A stretch of DNA of 48,653 bases from Pseudomonadota bacterium. GTDB taxonomy: Bacteria > Pseudomonadota > Gammaproteobacteria > Pseudomonadales > Pseudomonadaceae. A program made the translations under genes and the position numbers. Numbering within the stretch: position 1 is the first letter of the stretch; each line of letters begins with the position of its first letter. This document shows positions 34,942 to 43,059 of this stretch, in pieces. The stretch spans positions 1-48,653 of the forward strand of contig JAEYXX010000052.1 in assembly GCA_023431055.1 (NCBI GenBank), given 5' to 3'. The notes below the pieces were generated by a model. It made no database searches, was not told where the DNA came from, and saw only the letters and a program-made list of their open reading frames with translations.

Positions 34942-35346
34942 TCAGCTCTTCTTGCGTACGTACAGCACCAGATTGTGGTCGACCAGCTCGAAACCGTGTT
35001 CCTTGACGATCTCCTTCTGGCGCTTCTCGATCTCGGCGTCGAAGAATTCAATCACTTCACCAGAATCGACACAGACCATATGGTCGTGGTGGCCGCTGTC
35101 GGCCAGCTCGAACACGGCATGACCGCCATCGAAGTTGTGACGCACCACCAGGCCGGCGGCCTCGAACTGGGTTAGCACGCGATAAACGGTGGCCAGGCCA
35201 ACGTCTTCGCCAGCCTCCATCAGCGCCTTGTAGACATCCTCCGCGCTCATGTGGCGGTGCTCGGCGTTGTCGAGCATCTGCAGGATTTTGACTCGTGGCA
35301 GAGTCACCTTCAGTCCAGCTTTGCGCAGTTCGTTATTTTCAACCAT
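34942..35346 (-). CDS. fur: Ferric uptake regulator Fur
   Basis: Iron-responsive repressor. The 134-residue protein has a winged-helix DNA-binding domain (about 1-83; GLKVTLPRVKILQML, GLATVYRVLTQFEAAGLV) and a dimer/metal domain with HHDHMVCVDSGEVIEF (about 87-102). I start at ATG 35346 (MVENNELRK), which gives the normal N-terminus; the ATG at 35361 adds MRKHT. It is divergent from bamE. This Fur, like other Pseudomonas Fur proteins I know of, lacks the C-terminal CxxC pairs. Confidence 0.96.
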   Translation of the reverse strand: MVENNELRKAGLKVTLPRVKILQMLDNAEHRHMSAEDVYKALMEAGEDVGLATVYRVLTQFEAAGLVVRHNFDGGHAVFELADSGHHDHMVCVDSGEVIEFFDAEIEKRQKEIVKEHGFELVDHNLVLYVRKKS

Positions 35347-35370
35347 GGTATGCTTTCTCATGGATGCTGC

Positions 35371-35399
35371 TTCGCAGCACCCTTCAATACGGGTATGAT
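35371..35399 (+). promoter_or_regulatory. Predicted promoter of bamE
   Basis: TTCGCA (35371-35376), a 17-base spacer and TATGAT (35394-35399), about 42 bases before the bamE start. The -35 overlaps a small GGTGCTGCGAAGCAGC hairpin region upstream of fur. The -10 is good and the -35 weak. Confidence 0.4.
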
Positions 35400-35440
35400 C
35401 CGGGGTTCAAGTTGCCCAAGATAGTGGAAGTCACCCTCCG

Positions 35441-35959
35441 ATGCAAAAAACCAAGCTCTTGCTGACCAGCCTGTCGCTGACCGGGCTCTTCGCACTCGCC
35501 GGTTGTTCATTCCCCGGGGTTTACAAGATCGACATTCAACAGGGCAATGTCGTGACACAGGACATGATAGACCAGCTGCGCCCTGGAATGACCCGGCGCC
35601 AAGTGCGGTTTATCATGGGCAACCCGCTGATCACCGACACCTTCCATGCCGATCGCTGGGATTACCTCTACAGCATCCAGCCCGGTGGCGGCCAGCGCTT
35701 CCAGGAGCGCGTCAGCCTGGTGTTCGATGGCAGCGATCAACTGGTCGGCCTGGCCGGCGACTTCATGCCAGGCGTCAGCCGTGACCAGGCGATCATGGGT
35801 GAAAGCGGCGACACCAGCAGCGCACAGCCGCAAGCCAAGCCGCAGGAAGATACTCCGCCGGCACCCGGCTCGCTGCTGGAGCAGATACAGCGCGAAGTGG
35901 ATCAGGTCGAGACCGTCCCGGTTCCGACACCGGAGCCGCTGGACACCGATCCGCAGTAA
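35441..35959 (+). CDS. bamE: Outer-membrane assembly lipoprotein BamE (OmlA/SmpA)
   Basis: Lipoprotein of the BAM complex that inserts outer-membrane beta-barrels. The 172-residue protein has a lipoprotein signal with lipobox LAGC (Cys22), the BamE core (about 25-105: [39 protein letters not shown]) and a low-complexity Pro/Glu-rich tail (about 130-172) as in other pseudomonads. It is divergent from fur, the usual arrangement, and is followed by a strong terminator. Confidence 0.96.
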   Translation: MQKTKLLLTSLSLTGLFALAGCSFPGVYKIDIQQGNVVTQDMIDQLRPGMTRRQVRFIMGNPLITDTFHADRWDYLYSIQPGGGQRFQERVSLVFDGSDQLVGLAGDFMPGVSRDQAIMGESGDTSSAQPQAKPQEDTPPAPGSLLEQIQREVDQVETVPVPTPEPLDTDPQ

Positions 35960-35971
35960 CACGCGGACACG

Positions 35972-35999
35972 AAAAAGCCCGGAGCGATCCGGGCTTTTT
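35972..35999. terminator. Terminator after bamE
   Basis: AAAAAGCCCGGA, loop GCGA, TCCGGGCTTTTT. It has U-runs in both directions and may also end the rnfH-side transcript from the minus strand. Confidence 0.85.
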
Positions 36000-36023
36000 C
36001 ATATCTGCGCCCTGCCGAGCAGC

Positions 36024-36230
36024 CTAGCAGGCCGTTGAAAAGCGTAGGCGAGGCAGCCAGTGCAATACCGATGGCGGCCCTGCAACAACAGGCGAAAAAC
36101 GGTCGGAGTCGCGCTCGACTTTACGAGCTGTAAATGAGCATTTTGATGGGGGCGCCTAGCTCGGACTCGCGCACGAGCCTGTTTTTAACGCAGCGATGGC
36201 AACGCAGGTGGTTTTTCAACAGCCTGCTAG
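36024..36230. mobile_element. Complete MITE-like element with CTAG ends
   Basis: A 207-base element between bamE and rnfH. It begins CTAGCAGGCCGTTGAAAA (36024-36041) and ends with the inverted TTTTTCAACAGCCTGCTAG (36212-36230). The arms stay partly complementary further in (a left AACAGGCGAAAAAC block against a right GTTTTTAACGC block), so the whole may fold into one long hairpin. It has no ORF. The CTAG at both ends may be a target duplication or part of the ends. Cores of the copies at 1-130 and 48530-48653 match. No transposase family is identified; IS5-like enzymes with CTAG targets are one possibility. Confidence 0.75.
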
Positions 36231-36236
36231 CGGAAG

Positions 36237-36557
36237 TCAGGCTGACTCCTCTCCCTCTTCCCGCGCCTTGGCTTTAGCCGCACGCTGTTTGCGTACTTCC
36301 TTCGGATCGGCAATCAGCGGCCGATAGATCTCGACTCGCTCGCCCTCCTCCAACACACGCTCTTCCGGCTTGCTTACCGCCTTGCCGAAGATGCCCAGCG
36401 GCGCCTGATTCAGGTCCAGCTCGGGAAAGAACTGCTGCATGCCGGAGCGCAATGCCGCCTCACGCACCGTGGTGCCGACCGGCACCGACAAACGCAGAAG
36501 CTTCTGCCGCTCGGCGAGGGCGTAGACCACTTCGATGGCGATGCTTGGCTTATCCAT
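36237..36557 (-). CDS. rnfH: RnfH family protein
   Basis: A 106-residue beta-grasp (ubiquitin-like) protein of the RnfH/UPF0125 family, whose role is unclear. Family blocks: SIAIEVVYALAERQKLL (about 5-21), GTTVREAALRSGM, LGIFGKAVSKPEERVLEEGE, and VEIYRPLIADPKEVRKQRA. I start at ATG 36557, which overlaps the ratA stop (TATGGATAA), giving translational coupling; the longer frame is unconserved. The MITE-like element ends 6 bases beyond its stop codon. Confidence 0.93.
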   Translation of the reverse strand: MDKPSIAIEVVYALAERQKLLRLSVPVGTTVREAALRSGMQQFFPELDLNQAPLGIFGKAVSKPEERVLEEGERVEIYRPLIADPKEVRKQRAAKAKAREEGEESA

Positions 36558-36984
36558 ACAGCTGCTTGGCTCGTTGGCAGAAGGCGTCGACCATGGTATT
36601 GGCCGCCTGGTTGAACAGCGGGCCCAACGTGGCACGTACCAGTGGCCCGGCGTAGTCGAATGTCAGGTCCAGACTGATCTTGCAGGCCTTGTCACCCAGC
36701 GCCTTGAATTCCCAGACGCCATTGAGACTGGAGAACGGCCCTTCCTGCAGGTTCATCTCGATGCGCTGCCCGGGCAGTAGCGCATTGCGGGTAACGAAGC
36801 GCTGACCGATGCCGCCCTTGGCCACTTCCAGGCTGGCCAGCATGTGCGTCTCGCTGACCTCCAGCACCTCGCTGGCGCTGCACCAGGGCAGAAACTGCGG
36901 GTAGCTGGCCACATCGTTGACAAGGTCAAACAGCGCCTTCGCCGGGTATGGCAGCAACGCCGAGCGCTGGATTCGAGTAGTCAT
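36550..36984 (-). CDS. ratA: RatA-family START-like protein
   Basis: A 144-residue polyketide cyclase/START-fold protein of the RatA (YfjG/CoQ10-like) family. The E. coli protein was described as a toxin binding the 50S subunit; the fold also resembles coenzyme Q-binding proteins, so the role is open. Conserved pieces: YPAKALFDLVNDVASYPQFL (about 13-32), PWCSASEVLE, and the C-terminal LFNQAANTMVDAFCQRAKQLY. It sits directly after the Na+ symporter (no gap) and before rnfH (8-base overlap). Confidence 0.93.
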   Translation of the reverse strand: MTTRIQRSALLPYPAKALFDLVNDVASYPQFLPWCSASEVLEVSETHMLASLEVAKGGIGQRFVTRNALLPGQRIEMNLQEGPFSSLNGVWEFKALGDKACKISLDLTFDYAGPLVRATLGPLFNQAANTMVDAFCQRAKQLYG

Positions 36985-38388
36985 TTACTTGCTCAGCTCC
37001 GCGATGAATACGATCAGCACGCCGATTGGCGCCACGACGCGAATCAGCCAGAGAGCCAGATTGAACAGCAGCGGGCTCTTGATCGCCAGCTCTTCGCGCA
37101 CGGCGTCGCGGCTCAGCACCCAGCCGGCGAACAGGGCGAAGGACAGGCCACCCAGCGGCAACAGGATGCGACTGGTGAGGTAATCGATGCTGTCGAAGAA
37201 AGTCTTGCCGCCCTCGGCGCCCCACTGCAGCAGATGGAAGCCATCCTCGGCGAAGACGAAGAACTTGGCATCAGCCCAGAGGTTGAACGAGAGCACCGTG
37301 CCCATGCCGAAAACCCAGCAGAACAGAGCCAGTACAGCGGTTACCTGGGTACGGCTGCGCCCGGTTTTTTCGACGAAGTAGGCCACGGCCGGCTCCAGCA
37401 TGGAGATCGACGAACTCCAGGCGGCCACCGCCACCAGCACGAAGAACACCAGCCCCATCACCTGACCGAAGGCGATATTGCCGAAGGCGATCGGCAGGGT
37501 AACGAACATCAGCCCGGGGCCACCGCCTGGCTCCAGGCCGGCGGCGAAGACGATGGGGAACAGGGCCAGACCCGCGGTCAGCGCCACCAGGGTATCGAGC
37601 AGACCGACGGTGAGCACGGTGGCGCCAATAGAGGCCTTCTTCGGCATATAGGCGCCGTAGACCATGATCGAGCCGACGCCGACACTCAAAGTAAAGAACG
37701 CATGGCCCATGGCAGCGAGAATGCCGTCCTGCACCTTGCTTGGATCGAAGTGGAAGAGAAAATCGAAACCTTCGCGGAAATGCCCGGTGGTGAAGCTGTA
37801 CCCCAGCAGTACCAGCAGCAGCACGAACAGCAGCGGCATCATGATGCGCAGGCTGCGCTCCAGTCCGGCCACCACACCTTTGGCGATGACGAATGCGGTC
37901 CCCAGCATGAACAGGCTGTGCCACAGGGTCAGTCGCCAGGGATCGGAGGTCAGCCCGCCGAACGCCGCGCCGGCGCCATCGGCGCTGATGCCGGTGAAGT
38001 CGCCGCGACCCATACCGAGGATGTAATCGAGCGACCAGCCCGCCACCACGCTGTAGAAGGACAGGATCAACAGTGCGGCGACCATGCCCATCAGTGCGGC
38101 CAGCGACCAGCGCCTGGAGGCACCGGCTTCGATGGCCAGGCTCCTCATCGCGTTGACCGGGCTCTGCCGGCCACGGCGACCGATCAGGGTTTCCGCCAGC
38201 ATGATCGGCACGCCCACCAGGGCGATGCAGAACAGGTACATCACGACGAACGCACCGCCGCCGTAGACGCCCGTCATGTAGGGGAACTTCCAGATATTGC
38301 CGAGGCCGACCGCCGACCCGGTGGCCGCCAGAATGAACACCCAGCGACTGGCCCAGGCACCGTGAATTGAAATTTTGTCGCTCGCCAT
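36985..38388 (-). CDS. Sodium-dependent transporter (NSS/SNF family)
   Basis: A 467-residue inner-membrane protein with the NSS hallmark in the first helix, GSAVGLGNIWKFPYM (about 23-37), where the family binds Na+ and substrate. About ten to twelve hydrophobic segments are seen along the length. The substrate (amino acid or similar) cannot be told. ATG 38388 (MASDKIS) is the likely start; ATG 38448 is possible but adds a soluble segment. The stop abuts the ratA start with no spacer, so the three genes form one operon, divergent from smpB. Confidence 0.9.
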   Translation of the reverse strand: MASDKISIHGAWASRWVFILAATGSAVGLGNIWKFPYMTGVYGGGAFVVMYLFCIALVGVPIMLAETLIGRRGRQSPVNAMRSLAIEAGASRRWSLAALMGMVAALLILSFYSVVAGWSLDYILGMGRGDFTGISADGAGAAFGGLTSDPWRLTLWHSLFMLGTAFVIAKGVVAGLERSLRIMMPLLFVLLLVLLGYSFTTGHFREGFDFLFHFDPSKVQDGILAAMGHAFFTLSVGVGSIMVYGAYMPKKASIGATVLTVGLLDTLVALTAGLALFPIVFAAGLEPGGGPGLMFVTLPIAFGNIAFGQVMGLVFFVLVAVAAWSSSISMLEPAVAYFVEKTGRSRTQVTAVLALFCWVFGMGTVLSFNLWADAKFFVFAEDGFHLLQWGAEGGKTFFDSIDYLTSRILLPLGGLSFALFAGWVLSRDAVREELAIKSPLLFNLALWLIRVVAPIGVLIVFIAELSK

Positions 38389-38499
38389 TGCGGCCAAGAC
38401 CCCATACTGCGGGAAAAAAGATCGCGCATTGTCGGAGATTAGCGGCATGGGCTCAAGTTTGGCGCGGTAAGCCCCATGGCGCAGGCGTGGGCGACTCCC

Positions 38500-38505
38500 T
38501 ATAAT
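38500..38505 (+). promoter_or_regulatory. Perfect -10 box (TATAAT) 9 bases before the smpB ATG
   Basis: TATAAT at 38500-38505 would place the start of transcription near 38512, about three bases before ATG 38515. No clear -35 (38476-38482 reads ATGGCGC) and no Shine-Dalgarno are seen. Confidence 0.5.
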
Positions 38506-38514
38506 GCGCGCCCT

Positions 38515-38997
38515 ATGGCTAAGCAAAAGAAACATCCTCAAGGCACCATCGCGCTGAACAAGAAGGCGCTGCACGATTACTTCGTCGAACAGAAGTTCGA
38601 GGCGGGCGTCGCCCTGGCCGGCTGGGAAGTGAAAAGCCTGCGCGCCGGCAAGGCTCAGCTGGTCGACAGCTACGTGCTGCTCAAGGACGACGAGGCCTGG
38701 CTGATGGGGGCGCATATCACCCCGCTGAAAACCGCCAGCACTCACGTCATCGCCGACCCGATCCGTACACGCAAGCTGCTGTTGCACAAGCGCGAGCTGG
38801 ACAAGCTGTTCGGCGCCGTGCAGCAGAAGGGCTACACCTGCGTGGCCCTGTCGCTGTACTGGAAGCAGCACCTGGTCAAATGCGAGATCGCCCTGGCCAA
38901 GGGCAAGAAGGACTTCGACAAGCGTCATGTCGAGAAAGAGCGCGACGCCAACCGCGAAGTCCAGCGCGCCATGCGCAGCAAGGGCAAGGAAGACTGA
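38515..38997 (+). CDS. smpB: SsrA-binding protein SmpB
   Basis: Binds tmRNA and takes it to stalled ribosomes in trans-translation. The 160-residue protein has the oligonucleotide-binding core ([20 protein letters not shown], about 9-28; [33 protein letters not shown]) and the basic C-terminal tail ([19 protein letters not shown]) that forms a helix in the mRNA channel. I start at ATG 38515 (MAKQKK), the conserved N-terminus; the frame from 38476 is unconserved. A TATAAT almost touches the start codon. Confidence 0.96.
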   Translation: MAKQKKHPQGTIALNKKALHDYFVEQKFEAGVALAGWEVKSLRAGKAQLVDSYVLLKDDEAWLMGAHITPLKTASTHVIADPIRTRKLLLHKRELDKLFGAVQQKGYTCVALSLYWKQHLVKCEIALAKGKKDFDKRHVEKERDANREVQRAMRSKGKED

Positions 38998-39001
38998 AAG
39001 C

Positions 39002-39077
39002 GGCTGCAGGCCTCACGCTGCAGGCAAAGCTGGCACAGCGGAATGCCCTACCCGCTTTTAGCTTTTAGCCTGCCGCC
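39002..39077. repeat. Inverted repeat (GCTGCAGGC family) between smpB and lldR
   Basis: GGCTGCAGGC (39002-39011) pairs with GCCTGCCGCC (39068-39077), with one mismatch. The right arm reaches the first base of the lldR stop codon. Both convergent genes end here, and it may help to stop transcription, but no U-run is present. Confidence 0.5.
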
Positions 39078-39844
39078 TATATCCCCAACCGCCTTTGCGC
39101 GCGCGCCACGCGCTGGGCTTCCAGCTGAACTTCCGAGAGCACTTCCTGCACATAATCGATGTGCTGGTTGGACAGATCGCGCGCGTCCTCCGCACGCCCT
39201 TCGATGATCGCCTCGTACAGCGCACGGTGCTGAGCGATCAGCATGTCACGGGTCTCTTCGCGCTGGGCATACATGCCACCGATATTGGTCACCACGTTGC
39301 GCTTGAGCAGGTCGAACAGACCACGAATGGTGTGCAGCAGAACGGCATTATGACTGGCCTCTGCAATCGCCAGGTGGAAACGCGCATCGGCAGCGCCCTC
39401 CTCTGCACGCGTAACCTTGCCGGCCCGCGTATAGCAATCCTGCAACGCCTCGAACGCCTCGGTCAGGCGCTGCCGGTCGATCTCGGTCGCTCGCCGGGCC
39501 GCATAGTAGGCGCAAGAGCCTTCCAGCGTATGGCGAAACTCCAGCAGATCGCGCTGCGCATCCTCCTTGTTCTCCAGCAACTGCAGCAGCGGATCGCTGA
39601 AGGTCGAGCCAAGTGTTTCGGCCACGTAGTTGCCGCCACCCTGGCGGCTGACCAGTAGCCCCTTGGCCACCAGTTTCTGAATCGCTTCGCGCAGGGAGGG
39701 TCGGGAAACGCCGAACTGCTCTGCCAGCGCTCGCTCGGCGGGCAGCCTCTCGCCGGCACGCAAGGTGCCTTCGAGAATCATCGTCTCCAGTTGCGCAACG
39801 ATGTCATCGGAGAGACGCCGCTGCCGCACCAAACCTACTTCCAT
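39077..39844 (-). CDS. lldR: GntR/FadR-family regulator of lactate use
   Basis: Represses or controls the lactate genes in response to lactate. The roughly 255-residue protein has an N-terminal GntR winged helix (about 5-70; LRAGERLPAERALAEQFGVS, RPSLREAIQKLVAKGLL) and a C-terminal FCD domain (about 95-220; RFHLAIAEASHNAVLLH, IAQHRALYEAI) with the His/Asp-type ligand residues. I start at ATG 39844 because GGAG is 9 bases upstream; ATG 39859 (METRV) has poor spacing. It is divergent from lldP with LldR-type sites in the gap. Confidence 0.9.
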   Translation of the reverse strand: MEVGLVRQRRLSDDIVAQLETMILEGTLRAGERLPAERALAEQFGVSRPSLREAIQKLVAKGLLVSRQGGGNYVAETLGSTFSDPLLQLLENKEDAQRDLLEFRHTLEGSCAYYAARRATEIDRQRLTEAFEALQDCYTRAGKVTRAEEGAADARFHLAIAEASHNAVLLHTIRGLFDLLKRNVVTNIGGMYAQREETRDMLIAQHRALYEAIIEGRAEDARDLSNQHIDYVQEVLSEVQLEAQRVARAQRRLGI

Positions 39845-39858
39845 CACCCGCGTCTCCA

Positions 39859-39871
39859 TTGGTTTGACCAG
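39859..39871. promoter_or_regulatory. Second, half-conserved LldR-type site
   Basis: TTGGT-TTG-ACCAG, one arm base off the TTGGT-N3-ACCAA pattern, just upstream of the lldR start at 39844. Its centre is about 146 bases from the perfect site at 40002-40020. Confidence 0.5.
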
Positions 39872-39956
39872 GCCTCAAGCCTCATGGCGCAAGCCTATAG
39901 CGCCCATCCTGACTGAACAAGCCAGCACTATACGACCAAAGTCTTAGCATCTCGAT

Positions 39957-39985
39957 TTGACAGCCTATTGAGCAACTTTTAACCT
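39957..39985 (+). promoter_or_regulatory. Predicted lldP promoter
   Basis: TTGACA (39957-39962), a 17-base spacer and TAACCT (39980-39985). The -35 is perfect and the -10 weak. The LldR operator follows about 10 bases after the predicted start, where binding would block transcription. Confidence 0.45.
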
Positions 39986-40001
39986 GAGCCCGCTGCTTTG
40001 T

Positions 40002-40020
40002 AAATTGGTCTTACCAATTT
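40002..40020. promoter_or_regulatory. LldR operator upstream of lldP
   Basis: A perfect inverted repeat, AAATTGGT-CTT-ACCAATTT. It contains the TTGGT-N3-ACCAA core known for E. coli LldR and related FadR-family regulators. Confidence 0.8.
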
Positions 40021-40055
40021 AACCAACAAGAACAACAAGCCATCGAGGTTTCGCC

Positions 40056-40133
40056 ATGACAGCCATACGCGCTGCAAGCCTGTTCGATAACGCCTCATCC
40101 CTGCCGCGCCAGACGCGCACTCGTGTGGAGTAA
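40056..40133 (+). CDS. Small upstream ORF before lldP (25 residues)
   Basis: ATG 40056 to TAA 40131-40133 encodes 25 residues beginning MTAIRAASLFDNASS and ending RTRVE. It has a GAGG 7 bases before its ATG, which is better than expected by chance. It ends 6 bases before the lldP ATG, and the lldP Shine-Dalgarno (GGAG) is inside its last codons, so the two could be translationally coupled. No similarity is recognised. It could be a leader peptide or simply a chance ORF. Confidence 0.35.
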   Translation: MTAIRAASLFDNASSLPRQTRTRVE

Positions 40134-40139
40134 GCCCTG

Positions 40140-41831
40140 ATGTCCAACGGAATTCTCGCCCTGCTGGCGTTCTCGCCGATCCTGCTTGCTGCAATCTTGT
40201 TGATCGGTCTGCGCTGGCCGGCCAAACACGCCATGCCGCTGGTTTACCTGGTGACTGCCGCTGTCGGCCTGTTCGCCTGGGACATGACCCTCAACCGCGT
40301 TCTGGCTTCCACCGTGCAGGGTTTGCTGATCACCCTCGGCCTGCTGTGGATCATCTTTGGCGCGATCCTGCTGCTGAACACCCTCAAGCACTCCGGCGGC
40401 ATCACCGCGATTCGTGCCGGCTTCACCACCATCAGCCCTGACCGCCGCATCCAGGCCATCATCATCGCCTGGCTGTTCGGCTGCTTCATCGAAGGTGCCT
40501 CGGGCTTCGGCACGCCGGCGGCCATCGCCGCTCCGCTGTTGGTGGCCATCGGTTTCCCGGCCATGGCCGCGGTGCTGATGGGCATGCTGGTACAGAGCAC
40601 GCCGGTCTCCTTCGGCGCGGTCGGTACGCCGATCATCGTTGGCATCAACACCGGCCTGGATACCGCGAGCATTGGCGCACAACTGGTCGAACAGGGATCG
40701 TCCTGGGGGCAATTCCTGCAGCTGATCACCAGCCAGGTAGCGATCATTCATGCCACCGTTGGTGTGGTCATGCCACTGATCATGGTCATGATGCTGACAC
40801 GCTTCTTCGGTCAGGAAAAAAGCTGGAAAGCGGGTCTGGAAGTGCTGCCATTTGCCATCTTCGCTGGCCTGGCTTTCGTACTGCCCTACGCGGCTACCGG
40901 TATTTTCCTTGGTCCGGAATTCCCGTCGTTGCTGGGCGGCCTGATCGGCCTGGCCATCGTCACCAGCGCCGCGCGTTTTGGCTTCCTGGTGCCGAAGAAG
41001 ACCTGGGACTTCGCGCCGGCGGACAAATGGCCAAGCGAGTGGCTCGGCAGTGTCGAGATGAAACTGGACGAGCTGACCGCCAAGCCCATGAGCGCGCTGC
41101 GTGCCTGGCTGCCCTACGTACTGGTTGGCGCCCTGCTGGTAATCAGCCGCGTATTCCCGGAAGTGGGTAATGCACTGAAAGCCGTGGTGGTGAACTTCCC
41201 CGATCTGCTCGGCGAGGCCGGTGTCAGTGCCAATTTCCAGCCGCTGTACCTGCCGGGCGGTATTCTGGTGGCCGTGGTGCTGGCCACCTTCTTCCTGCAT
41301 GGCATGAAAGCACGTGACCTGGGCAAGGCGGTGAAGGAATCGTCCAGCGTGCTGCTCAGCGCCGGCTTCGTGCTGCTGTTCACCGTGCCGATGGTACGCA
41401 TCCTGATCAACTCCGGCGTCAATGGCGCCGAGCTGGCCAGCATGCCCATCCTCATGGCGCGCTGGGTGGCCGACAGCGTTGGCGGGATCTATCCGCTGCT
41501 GGCGCCAAGTATCGGCGCACTGGGCGCCTTCATCGCCGGCTCCAATACCGTCAGCAACATGATGTTCAGCCAGTTCCAATTCGGCGTAGCCAGCAGCCTG
41601 GGTATCTCCAGCGCACTGATCGTCTCCGTTCAGGCCATCGGCGCAGCGGCCGGCAACATGGTGGCGATTCACAACGTGGTTGCTGCCTCGGCCACCGTCG
41701 GTCTGCTCGGGCGCGAAGGCAGCACCCTGCGCAAGACCATCTGGCCGACGCTGTACTACGTGCTGTTCACCGGCATCATCGCGATGATCGCGATCTACGT
41801 GCTGGGTGTGACTGACCCGCTGGTGCACTGA
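40140..41831 (+). CDS. lldP: L-lactate permease
   Basis: A 563-residue LctP-family transporter that takes up lactate (and probably glycolate) with protons. It has about a dozen or more hydrophobic segments and the family motif [19 protein letters not shown] (about 117-135) and [15 protein letters not shown] (about 155-169), plus [11 protein letters not shown] near the end. GGAG is 9 bases before ATG. It begins the lldP-lldD-dld operon; a terminator-like hairpin follows at 41850. Confidence 0.96.
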   Translation: MSNGILALLAFSPILLAAILLIGLRWPAKHAMPLVYLVTAAVGLFAWDMTLNRVLASTVQGLLITLGLLWIIFGAILLLNTLKHSGGITAIRAGFTTISPDRRIQAIIIAWLFGCFIEGASGFGTPAAIAAPLLVAIGFPAMAAVLMGMLVQSTPVSFGAVGTPIIVGINTGLDTASIGAQLVEQGSSWGQFLQLITSQVAIIHATVGVVMPLIMVMMLTRFFGQEKSWKAGLEVLPFAIFAGLAFVLPYAATGIFLGPEFPSLLGGLIGLAIVTSAARFGFLVPKKTWDFAPADKWPSEWLGSVEMKLDELTAKPMSALRAWLPYVLVGALLVISRVFPEVGNALKAVVVNFPDLLGEAGVSANFQPLYLPGGILVAVVLATFFLHGMKARDLGKAVKESSSVLLSAGFVLLFTVPMVRILINSGVNGAELASMPILMARWVADSVGGIYPLLAPSIGALGAFIAGSNTVSNMMFSQFQFGVASSLGISSALIVSVQAIGAAAGNMVAIHNVVAASATVGLLGREGSTLRKTIWPTLYYVLFTGIIAMIAIYVLGVTDPLVH

Positions 41832-41849
41832 ACCTCGTCACGCGAAAGC

Positions 41850-41873
41850 GCCCCGACCCTGTCGGGGCATTTT
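41850..41873 (+). terminator. Intra-operon hairpin between lldP and lldD
   Basis: GCCCCGAC, loop CCT, GTCGGGGC followed by ATTTTCC. The U-run is short, so it may lower rather than end transcription into lldD and dld. Confidence 0.65.
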
Positions 41874-41915
41874 CCGTCAGGCTACGCTTTCTCTTTTCAG
41901 TAACAGGATGAGCCC

Positions 41916-43055
41916 ATGATCATTTCTGCCTCTACCGACTATCGCGCCGCCGCGCAGCGCAAGCTGCCGCCCTTCCTGTTCCACTACATCGACGGCGGCG
42001 CCTACGCCGAGCACACCCTGCGCCGTAACGTTGCCGACCTGTCGGACATCGAACTGCGCCAGCGGGTGCTGAAGAACATGTCCGACCTGAGCCTGTCCAC
42101 CGAGCTGTTCGGCGAACAGCTGTCCATGCCTGTCGCCCTGGCTCCGGTCGGCCTGACCGGCATGTATGCCCGTCGCGGTGAAGTGCAGGCGGCCAAGGCC
42201 GCAGCAGCCAAAGGCATTCCCTTTACGCTGTCCACCGTTTCGGTGTGCCCGATCGAGGAAGTCGCGCCGGCCATCGACCGGCCAATGTGGTTCCAGCTCT
42301 ACGTGCTGAAGGATCGCGGCTTCATGAAGAATGCCCTGGAGCGCGCGAAGGCGGCCGGCTGCTCGACCCTGGTGTTCACCGTCGACATGCCCGTACCCGG
42401 TGCGCGCTATCGCGATGCCCACTCGGGCATGAGCGGCCCGAACGCGGCGCTGCGCCGCATGCTGCAGGCCATGACTCATCCGCAGTGGGCCTGGGACGTC
42501 GGCCTGATGGGCAAGCCGCACGACCTGGGCAACATCTCCGCATACCGCGGCAACCCGACCGGCCTGGCCGACTACATCGGCTGGCTGGGCGCCAACTTCG
42601 ACCCGTCGATCTCCTGGAAAGACCTGGAATGGATCCGCGATTTCTGGGACGGCCCGATGGTGATCAAAGGCATCCTCGACCCTGAAGATGCCCGCGACGC
42701 GGTGACCTTCGGTGCCGATGGCATCATCGTTTCCAACCACGGCGGACGCCAGCTCGACGGCGTGCTGTCCAGCGCCCGGGCGCTGCCGGCCATCGCCGAT
42801 GCCGTCAAGGGCGAGCTGAAGATCCTCGCCGACTCCGGCATCCGCACCGGCCTGGACGTGGTGCGCATGATTGCTCTAGGCGCCGACACCGTGCTGCTCG
42901 GCCGCGCCTTCATCTACGCCCTGGCGGCAGCCGGTGGCGCCGGTGTGAGCAACCTGCTCGATCTGATCGAGAAGGAAATGCGCGTGGCCATGGTCCTGAC
43001 TGGCGCCAAGTCCATCGCCGAGATCACCTCGGATCTGCTGGTCAAGGAGCGCTGA
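41916..43055 (+). CDS. lldD: L-lactate dehydrogenase (FMN, quinone-linked)
   Basis: Oxidises L-lactate to pyruvate at the membrane. The 379-residue FMN-dependent alpha-hydroxyacid dehydrogenase has the N-terminal segment [13 protein letters not shown], the FMN site [17 protein letters not shown], and the active-site [10 protein letters not shown] with H275 and R278. The C-terminal phosphate-binding part reads [19 protein letters not shown] lies 8 bases before the ATG. It is 4 bases before dld, so they are cotranscribed. Confidence 0.97.
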   Translation: MIISASTDYRAAAQRKLPPFLFHYIDGGAYAEHTLRRNVADLSDIELRQRVLKNMSDLSLSTELFGEQLSMPVALAPVGLTGMYARRGEVQAAKAAAAKGIPFTLSTVSVCPIEEVAPAIDRPMWFQLYVLKDRGFMKNALERAKAAGCSTLVFTVDMPVPGARYRDAHSGMSGPNAALRRMLQAMTHPQWAWDVGLMGKPHDLGNISAYRGNPTGLADYIGWLGANFDPSISWKDLEWIRDFWDGPMVIKGILDPEDARDAVTFGADGIIVSNHGGRQLDGVLSSARALPAIADAVKGELKILADSGIRTGLDVVRMIALGADTVLLGRAFIYALAAAGGAGVSNLLDLIEKEMRVAMVLTGAKSIAEITSDLLVKER

Positions 43056-43059
43056 TCCC

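Noticed and set aside
38389..38928. A 180-codon N-terminal extension of the Na+ symporter
   Set aside because: It overlaps smpB on the other strand, lacks conservation features and lies before the first membrane helix; the family start is at 38388.
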